Shown one piece after another: positions 56,176-64,000 of a stretch of DNA of 64,000 bases (position 1 is its first letter; each line of letters begins with the position of its first letter). The notes under the pieces were generated by a model, which was given only the letters and a program-made list of their open reading frames with translations, was not told where the DNA came from and did no database searches. The position numbers were made by a program, and so were the translations under genes. This DNA is from Zygaena filipendulae. Taxonomy: Eukaryota > Arthropoda > Insecta > Lepidoptera > Zygaenidae. Location of the stretch: contig OU015658.1 of NCBI GenBank assembly GCA_907165275.2, forward strand, positions 880,501-944,500, read 5' to 3'.

Positions 56176-56830
56176 CTCGTAGGTTGAAGTTTGGACCATG
56201 GTCGACCTCATGAGTCATGAGCATGACCTCTGACTGCATAAATGCATATGCATATGAATGCTTAGATTAATTTTCACGTTGAGTTCCGCTCCATTAGGTG
56301 TGCTTAGTACATTTGTGGTCTCTTTTGGAATGTAGCCAGGAGTAGGTATAGGCTTCGGCTCAAAGATAATGTTCAATGACAGTTATATATACAGTAGGAA
56401 CGTTCGAAATGTACTAACAGTTATTCCAATTGACATAAAGTTTATCATCTCATTTTACGAGTGTAGGTAGACGAGTCTATTATAAAACCACGTTCCTCGA
56501 CCGTAGGTACCTATCATACCTACGTACCAAACTCAACCATTTTTAAAGTTTTAAAGTAATTTTATAAAAGAAAATTAGCAATCCTTCAGAAAATTAGTGA
56601 GAAACGCTTATCGATGGATGTAGGAAGTAGGTATTTATATCACTTGTCTGCACTAGTCGTAAACTGGTTAGTAGTAGGTAACGATTACAAAATTTTCGTC
56701 ATAATCATGTCAGTAGTTCAAAAGTCAAAGCTAATATTGTGCTACGGTGGTGGATCAAGAGAGGGGTTCAATTGCAATTTGCAACTATTGACCTCTCCTT
56801 TATCTTTGCTTGATAAAAGCAACCGCCAAT

Positions 56831-57155
56831 GGGGATGTGGACTACTTTTGGAAATCAAAATTCTAATTAGTCCGTCAGTTAGAAAATAAAAAAAAACAAT
56901 AGACACGTATTTTTTGCTTTTTCAAATAAATTAAAATATACGAGATAAAGCGCATTAAAGTTTAGGGCGACGGGGTCGTGACGTCACTAACCGCTAAAAC
57001 CGCCATACAAACTGTCAGAATAGTGACGTCACGCGAAATTTCAACTCAATTTGTCGCCGTTATTTTTTGTTTACGTAAAAAAAGAAAAAATACGTGTCCA
57101 ATATTTTTTAATAATCTACAAGACGGACTAATAAATAAAAATTAGTCAACATGCC
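56831..57155 (-). repeat. GGGCATGTTGACTA MITE, copy 4
   Basis: Inverted orientation: starts GGGGATGTGGACTACTTTTG, ends AATTAGTCAACATGCC-like (ATTAGTCAACATGCC). Both TGACGTCA palindromes are present. Confidence 0.85.
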
Positions 57156-57159
57156 TATT

Positions 57160-58920
57160 GTACCTATATTAAGTTCTATCAATGGCTTTGTAGGTGCCTA
57201 CGTCCTTTAAGCTGTGTGCGAGGACCTTTATAATGTGATGTAAGGCAGTGAACTTAACGGGCGTATCTACCTATAGATATGTAGGTACTACTACCGTAAC
57301 GGGATTACAAGGCGTGAGATATGATATCTTCCAATTAAGTTATACTATTAAAATATTTTATATCCAGCCAGATTTGCCCAACAGAGATCCTTAATTAAAG
57401 GGGCAATCAAAATGGCTGTTCAAGGCAGCTATTACAATAACAATTAAGAACGAGATAGGGCGCTGAAACCGGATAACAGGTCAGATTACTCAAAATCTAT
57501 GCAAATTACAACATTGAAGGCTGGCTCAGTAGTAGATAGCAATTTAGATTTTTAACCTGGCAACATAAAATTCGAGTTTTCTCGGGGGTTTAGACTTTAG
57601 ACGCTTAAAGAGCAATAAACAAGATCGGTATGTATTTTCAAAGAAACCTACGTCACTGTACACACGTTCATGTCGCGCTAAAAGGTTGAAAAATATTTAC
57701 TTACTAAGATTTTTTACACCATTCTATCAACACAGTGAAAGGATAAAAATACTTTTGGCTGCATCAGTAAAATAGCATTTTCTACGGTTGCACTGTTCAT
57801 AAGAAAACTTGTGTAAAAGAGTTGTTAGGTGCGTCTTTCAGTAGGGACTTTCAGTGCTAGTCTAGACTTAAGCTGTACGTGCTCGTTGGTACTGTTAGTA
57901 TTTTCGCTATAGCGACGTCCGACGTGAGAAAACTATCGGCGTCGAACCGTCATATTTTATGTGAGTCACGCGGCTGAAAGTGGAATTCCTTCGGCTGGAG
58001 GCAGAGCGCGGCGAAGACGTGCCGCCTCGCTGCTGCGGTCGCGGCCGCGCTGCGTTTTATATTATTTCATTTGTAATCATCTTGGGTCCTTATTCACTAT
58101 GATCAACCAGAGTCTGCGTGCAATATATAGATAGGTACATCACACAAGAGGCGGCGGAAGGCGTCGGCGACGTGGGCGACGGCCCACGGCCACGCTTCAA
58201 GGGACAAGGGGCTATCAGATAAATACGAACTTCTGCCCACTTGAAAGTCGGTAGAAGGAGCTTTTTTAGTAGGTACTTACCTAGTTTTATCTAAACCGCG
58301 GACAGTCCGAATAGCCCGGAGGGCCTCGCAAAATGGTACCTCCACACACAATTTTAGTCTTGCGCCGCCACTGAGCGCACACATGCGCCAGGTACTCGGG
58401 GGCGCCGTGAAAGCAAATTGGCACGCATTCTTATTAGATTTAGAATACATTTTGTCCGATTACGATTTCTTCAAACGATATCAAATTGGGTTACCCAAAG
58501 TCAAGTCGGAAGTGGCGCTTTATGGTTTCGCACCCAGGCACGAACCATGGGAGGTGCGGTATTGTGAGTTGTGACCATAGTGAATAAGGGTCCTGGGCCC
58601 TTAAAAAAATAAGTTTAGAACGTGTCTTGTGGCAAACGGAATGTTTGACATCTGGAGCGTTTGGGATGGTGTTTTTGGGACGCGCATTATGGGCAGGAAA
58701 TGTTGGTCATAGTGAATAAGACCTGTAACACCTCGCTCCCCTTCCCCGTTCCCCGCCCCCCGGGCGACACCTCGCCGCCCGCCCGCCGGTTGTCGCCCTC
58801 AGACTGTGCCGTGTCGGAACGGGCGACACCTAATTCCGTAATCAAATTTGCTAGCAAGCTTCCGGTTCGGTCGGGAATTTCGCGAACTTTTCATACACAG
58901 GTAGGTACGTAGCTAAAGCT
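57160..58920. other. Intergenic stretch with GC-rich patches, no gene assigned
   Basis: 57160-57960 is AT-rich and apparently unique. 57960-58045, 58145-58210 and 58300-58420 are GC-rich, and 58735-58840 has GGGCGACACCT twice. A 63-residue open frame at 58383-58574 (MRQVLGGAVKANWHAF...) resembles nothing I know. These could be first exons or CpG-rich promoter sequence of a gene outside the window, but I cannot support that. Confidence 0.35.
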
Positions 58921-59140
58921 TCTATCAGATTACGTTTCGATATATGTACTACTTGCCTAGCTATCTTATAATGTAGCACACGATAGGTATTTACCACGAA
59001 TTATTTACGTTCATTATTCTAGTAGTAAGTAGATATTATATTGTTTAATAAAACCTTTTAATTAGGTAAGTACCTATTCTATAGTAGGTACATGGTGTTG
59101 CGATCGTTACATGCCAAGTTCAAGGGGATTTTATTCTAAA

Positions 59141-59261
59141 GCCCGCTCCACATTCGCGAGAATGCCACGAGAAACGGTGGAGAACATCGGCTCCATATAA
59201 ATTCACGTTCTTGTGGTTTTCTTGCGTTCTCACAAGATTCTCGCGTGAATGTGGAGCGGGC
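59141..59261. repeat. 121-bp inverted-repeat element
   Basis: GCCCGCTCCACATTCGCGAG and its near inverse CTCGCGTGAATGTGGAGCGGGC-type end (TGAATGTGGAGCGGGC) enclose about 75 bases. It is a typical short MITE. Confidence 0.7.
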
Positions 59262-59676
59262 ATTACGAACAGATATCATTGTCTTGACCATAACACGAAT
59301 TTGTTATCTTTATGACTGTTTACTTTTCCTTGTCACAACTGCAAATAGTAAAAATAGATTAGGTACGAAGTATAATATTACGTCACTTATCAATCACTTA
59401 ATTAGAATAAAATATGTTATCATGATTTGTACTTTGTAGCAAGTAGCTAGTACGTAAGGTAGACGCCTACTATCAATCTTTAAAGATTACGAAAATATAT
59501 ACAACTACCTATTACCGCAAAGAAAAAATTATAGAAGCCAAACGGAATTAATACCTACATCATGACAACCCAACATGGTACACAGATATGCAACTTCCGT
59601 GGTAGTTATCCTCGATATTTATTTGTGTGATTGATAAAAAAAATTAGTACCGCGGACAAGCTCCTTAATGCTCTAA

Positions 59677-59915
59677 CGGCCGCACTCAGAGTCGAGTTTA
59701 ATGATTACTTAGTTAAATTAGTTAGATTTTTAAAACAAAACTGCCGCAAATAAAACGTTCAGTAAATTAATGTTAGTTGGCATTTAATGAGATGTAACCT
59801 AATTAGTTAAATGCCAATTAACATTAATTTATCAAACTTGTCTGATTGCGGCAGTTTGGTTTTAAAAATCTATACTTAACTAAGTAATCATTAATGTCGA
59901 CTCTGAGTGCGGCGG
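59677..59915. repeat. Harbinger-like palindromic MITE, copy 2
   Basis: Same ends as 19133-19371 (CGGCCGCACTCAGAGTCGA / CGACTCTGAGTGCGGCGG), flanked by TAA on both sides. Confidence 0.8.
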
Positions 59916-59965
59916 TAAGTTCTCCCGTATAAATAATAATATAGGTATACTCTTTGCTCTTAGCA

Positions 59966-60130
59966 GGCGCGGATCTACGGGGGCAGTGGGTCCATTTGCC
60001 CCCTGAGGACTAAATTAGGTAGGTACCTTAATCAGACCTTATAAAAATCTCTGGCCCTGCAATTTAAAAAAAAATCGTGTTGCAACCAAAATTGCCCCCC
60101 ACTCAACCAAATCCTAGATCCGCGCGCTGG
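59966..60130. repeat. MITE with GCGGATCTACGGGG ends, copy 2
   Basis: GGCGCGGATCTACGGGGGCA at the left, CCAAATCCTAGATCCGCGCG at the right. The interior is similar to 24049-24226. Confidence 0.65.
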
Positions 60131-60529
60131 CTCTTAGTCAGTTTTGTTTTCCTCATAAAATCTATGCGCTGACTTTTTATTTAATGAAAAGTTTTAACGA
60201 TTGCAATTTTAAAAAGTCTTTTAAAACACAAATTTAGCAAAGTGCAAAGTTTATTACAATAATTACATTGGAGTATTGTACACTTGTTGCCAAATTAATG
60301 GTACTTCAATCACAATAGTTACTTTATATTTTATTTTAGACATCATTGGAATTAAGTTCTGAATAGGATATTATTATTTAATACTACACTACTACACAAC
60401 TACACTTGGTGTCCCGTGGTTTCACCCACTGGTCATTGATCGGGATTCCTGCGGGAACTCTTTATTAAGAATACAGTTACTATTTGTCCTATTTCAAGAT
60501 TTAAAGTAACTGTAATACGAGTAGGTACT

Positions 60530-60735
60530 TACTATTTAGTCCGTCATTTAGATAATAAAAAAGAAATAGACACATTTTTTTGCTTATTCAATTTATTGAA
60601 AAAATACTTTAGATAAAACGCATTAAAGTTTTGGAGTGGGAGCTCGAGACGTCATAACTAAGTATAAAGTGTAGCTAGCTACCTAGGCGTGACGTGACAC
60701 GGAACTTCAACTCAATGTATCGCCGTTATTCATGG
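60530..60735 (-). repeat. Decayed GGGCATG MITE fragment
   Basis: TAGTCCGTCATTTAGATAAT, GATAAAACGCATTAAAGTTT and CAACTCAATGTATCGCCGTT are recognisable in inverted order. The CRE-like sites are mutated. Confidence 0.5.
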
Positions 60736-61214
60736 TACTTTAACAGTGCAAGTCAGTGTAGAGATGCGTATTTGCAAATTGGATCCAAAACTTGCCTAAT
60801 CCTGTTTTCGTCCCTCCGTTTCGTCCCGAGACGTCTGTGGACGTCCCTGTGATATATAGCTGACATTTTTCAGGGATTTAGCTCCCTGCTCACCCCGAAC
60901 CAGTGATGACTGATAGTTATAATGAGATGCGTTTGTTTGCCCACGGATACCGAGGGTTACTAGAAGCTATAATGAGTAAATTTATACTATAATATACTTC
61001 ATCAGTACCCGATCCGTCCTATTATACTAATCTCTTTGGACAAAGCCTTCGTATAATTATGATAGAACATCACTTCAGGTAAGTTCGTTTAATCATAAAT
61101 TATACTGCAGCTTTGTCCTCGAGATTAGAGTATACTTGTAGATTTTGAAAGACTGCGTGGAATATTATTGAAACACCCAATATTATTACACCAATATTTT
61201 ATGGTATACTGTCA

Positions 61215-61585
61215 CTAGCTGTCCCGCGTGGTTTCACCCGCGGTAATTTCAGAGTTCCCGCGGGAATTACAGGATAAAATATACGTATACCTAAACCTTC
61301 CTATTGAATCGCTCTATCTACTGCTGAAAACGGCATGAAAATTCGTTCAGTGTTCAACTCAAAAGAGTTTTAGCGCGAATAGACAGACAGACGACGGAGT
61401 AATATTATAAAGAGGAAAGATTTGATTTTTTGTTTGTTTCTTACGATTTAATTAACTCAACAACTACTAGACCGATTTCAAACATTCTTTCGCCATTAGA
61501 ATGCTACATTCTCCCTGAGTAACATAGGCTATATTGAAGCCCGGGATTCCCGCGGGACCTCTGAAATTATGCGGGAACAGCTATG
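61215..61585. repeat. Back-to-back Lep1-like repeats
   Basis: A minus copy (61215-61395, ACTAGCTGTCCCGCGTGGTT...AGACAGACAGACGACGG) is followed by a plus copy (61396-61585, ...CGGGATTCCCGCGGGACCTC...GCGGGAACAGCTATG). Confidence 0.65.
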
Positions 61586-61711
61586 AAATACCTGTAATTT
61601 AAACTTATTTCTTTATAACAATCTTTTGCTTTAATAGAGGTTGAATTTTAAGCGTGGCGGCTGTGGCGCGCGCGCCGCCCAGTGGTTTCTTAATTGCTAC
61701 ATTAGTTTAAT

Positions 61712-62038
61712 GGGCATGTGGACTAATTTTTATTTTTTAGTCCGTCTTGTAGATTACTTATTAAAAAATATTGGACACGTATTTTTTCTTTTTTTACGTA
61801 ATCAAAAAATAACGGCGATATATTGAGTTGAAATGTCGCGTGACGTCACTATTCTGACAGTTTGAATGGCTGTTTTGCGGTTAGTGACGTCACGACCCAC
61901 TCACCCTAAACTTTAATGCGCTTTATCTCTGTATATTTTAATTTATTTAAAAAATCAATAAATACGTGTCTATTGTTTTTTTACTTTCTAACTGACGGAC
62001 TAATTAGAATTTTGATTTTCAATAGTAGTCGACATCCC
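61712..62038 (+). repeat. GGGCATGTTGACTA MITE, copy 5
   Basis: Ends GGGCATGTGGACTA and TAGTCGACATCCC are inverted, with both TGACGTCA palindromes present. Confidence 0.85.
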
Positions 62039-62071
62039 TATTGTAAAGAAGAACAAGATAGATCTGTTAAC

Positions 62072-62200
62072 CTGCGGATGTGACCACGAATGCGGCGCTG
62101 ACGAGACGCAGCATTGACTGGGTGGTCTGTTCTGTCACGAAGTGCGTGGTCATCGTCCACTCATCGGCTCGAATTGAGGCGTCGGGGACGCCTTCCCAGC
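62072..62200 (-). CDS. Candidate internal exon of an unidentified gene
   Basis: On the minus strand an acceptor (GCATGTAG) at 62201-62202 and a donor (GCAG|GTTAAC) at 62070-62071 bracket a 129-bp frame beginning WEGVPDASIRADEWTMT and including HFVTEQTTQSMLRLVSAAF. The local composition is more exon-like than the surroundings, and the length is a multiple of three with matching phases. I do not recognise the peptide and see no partner exons in the window. It may be one exon of a large gene extending past 64000. Confidence 0.4.
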
Positions 62201-64000
62201 CTACATGCGGCGTTCGTAATCGCTTAGACACGGTCAGATTGCAACCATTTCAAATTGCGTAGTCCAAATCCACTACGTACTTATATCGATCGGCTGCTCT
62301 ACAGAAAACAAAGCAACTGTATTCTTTTTCGAAAAGAGTTTTTTTTTTTTGTATTTTGACCTCTTTTCACGCATAACGGACGTTGCTACTTACATACCTA
62401 CCTACTCACAACTAATTTTCGATGTGGAGTGCGATACCTATAGTCGCACGTAAACGTACAATACAATACAACTTTCCAAAAAAAAAGAAAGTTATAGGTA
62501 ATCGAATGTTCCTAAAGTTATATAGAACCATTGTTAGGTGCTCATTAAGCAACTGTCGATAATATTAATGTAACACTTAATAGCATGACATAAATTGGGC
62601 GAGTCAGTATTCTTCGAAACTCATTAATAAAATAATGGTTACCCACCAAACTATCAGCCAACTGGACATAGATAAGCAATAGTGTTAACCCACACTGGAG
62701 AAATTTTGAGTAAATCGTGTTTTAAAATTAGAGCGCCATTTTCTGTCAACATTTTTTATGTTCAATATTTAGTTACATACTTAAACAATGTAATAAGGTA
62801 AACACATAATTAAAAAACGTTCCCTAACTCTCAATAAATCGTTCTGAATAGGTAACTTTATTTTGTGGGTTAACATGTTATTGATTATCTGCGTCCAACT
62901 AAAATTGCCCCTTTAGTATAGGGTAAGTTAATCCCGTTTATGGCAGACAAAGCGGTGGCAACTTCTTACCAAGGTTGACTCTTGAGTTGTTATACGGCCT
63001 ACGGCTGAAATAAGTTTTTGTAAAAAAAAAGTTCAAGTAGGTAGGTAAGTAATAAAATATACTAATACAACACACTTAAAACCCGGTTGGGTTTGCTGGT
63101 GTAAAAACCTGTGGACGGTGGACTTTCACTGGCCTAGCTGATGTTAAAAGGAGTATCTAACATAGGCTACTTTTATTTTAGGAAAAATCACGCGGGTGAA
63201 ACTAATAGGTACAGCTAATAGGTAGTAACTGATAAAAAAAAAATCTACAATAAATGAGAAACAATTTGGTTTTTCGAAATCAATTATACTAGTAGAACTA
63301 AAGTAAAAAAATTCTAGACTTAATTAGCTAACACTCATTTTATCGAACTGTTACCACTTACCATAATAATACAACTGCATCTTTTATCGAAAAGAAAAAC
63401 CAAAATCTTATAATCTTTTTACATGACAATAAAAATGATTTGGTTATTAAAATTTAATGAAATTAAAAAAAAAACCTCATTGCCGAAATATTCTGGTAAA
63501 GTATAAAGGTGGACGTTATCCATAAAGAAAAACGCTCAAGATTATTGACGCACCCAGGGGCCTTTTTGAATCGCTCGAATTATTTATTTTATTTAGGTAT
63601 TTATTCATGTGAATCTTGCGATTACGTGTGCGAAAAGTGATTCGGGCGATTCAAAAATACGGCCCCAGGACTCATCGTAAGTAACTCGAACACTGGAAAG
63701 CGTCCACACAAATCTTGCCTCACAGACGTTTCAACTTTCCAACCACCTCCCAAAAATAAAGCACCATTCGTCTCGAACAAGAAGAATCCCAACAATAAGG
63801 CATCATTTGTCTTATCCTTATACTTCCACCAGTATTTATATCTGGATCAAGTTACTCTTAGCGAATTACCGTCGATTTCTCATTGTGAATCTTTCTTAAC
63901 GATTTATTCGATTACAGTGTAATGAATTCACTCTTTATAAGGTCTCTCTCCTCTATGTTACTTTTAGCTCTTTGCTTGTATTGTAAATGCGATGCTGAGT
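62201..64000. other. Terminal intergenic/intronic stretch
   Basis: It holds TTGGAC MITE copy 4 (62664-62902; TGGACATAGATAAGCAATAG and ATTATCTGCGTCCAAC-like ends), a weak Lep1-like fragment (63080-63225) and AT-rich sequence. 63490-64000 appears unique but without a frame I can support. Confidence 0.55.

Noticed and set aside
56614..56889. 91-residue open frame
   Set aside because: It runs into the MITE at 56831 and has no recognisable protein features.
58661..58912. 83-residue proline-rich open frame
   Set aside because: It lies in a GC-rich patch with short direct repeats. There are no known domains and no splice context.

Overview
The window is nuclear DNA from an insect, almost certainly a moth or butterfly (Lepidoptera). 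The genes are animal orthologues with short GT-AG introns. The AT-rich spaces between exons are packed with repeats typical of Lepidoptera: about thirty copies or fragments of a GC-cored repeat whose 3' end reads ...CAGCTAGT (I read it as a Lep1-type non-autonomous Helitron), a tRNA-derived SINE, RTE-type LINE tails, and many small inverted-repeat elements. There is no bacterial, viral or CRISPR content.

Six protein-coding genes were reconstructed exon by exon. SF3A2 (minus, 15-1818) and the intronless ADH5/formaldehyde dehydrogenase gene (plus, 2791-3924) are divergent. RMC1, a subunit of the Mon1-Ccz1 complex (minus, 5402-16987, 12 exons), converges on ADH5 and is divergent from CC2D2A, a ciliary transition-zone protein (plus, 18224-30968, 11 exons). 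Aps/NUDT3, a diphosphoinositol polyphosphate phosphohydrolase (minus, 34191-41111, 3 exons), converges on CC2D2A and is divergent from a HURP/DLGAP5 (mars) mitotic spindle protein (plus, about 43775/45020-53023). All joins except the 5' end of HURP keep frame and match the known family order. The genes do not form one pathway: they cover splicing, formaldehyde detoxification, endosome/autophagy traffic, cilia, inositol pyrophosphates and spindle assembly.

Mobile DNA: a BEL/Pao LTR element with two identical 268-bp LTRs and a 5-bp target duplication sits antisense in CC2D2A intron 9. It keeps an intact gag-protease frame but has lost reverse transcriptase. A 5'-truncated Jockey-type LINE with a 9-bp target duplication lies just after CC2D2A. 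A 1.08-kb TTAA-flanked element is in a HURP intron. At least eight MITE-like families are scattered through introns and spacers. From 53.0 kb to the end I find no gene I can name, only repeats and one candidate minus-strand exon (62072-62200).

The two most unusual observations are these. (1) A 24-bp minisatellite of about 27.5 units begins exactly at the 5' splice site of RMC1 exon 9. Every unit carries a copy of the splice donor (CAG|GT), and since 24 is a multiple of 3 and the array is open, use of any downstream donor would add multiples of 8 residues in frame. (2) Two unrelated loci (21826-21855 and 56144-56175) hold nearly the same 30-32 bp perfect palindrome, each flanked by its own perfect 8-bp direct duplication. 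This looks like an extremely small palindromic mobile element.
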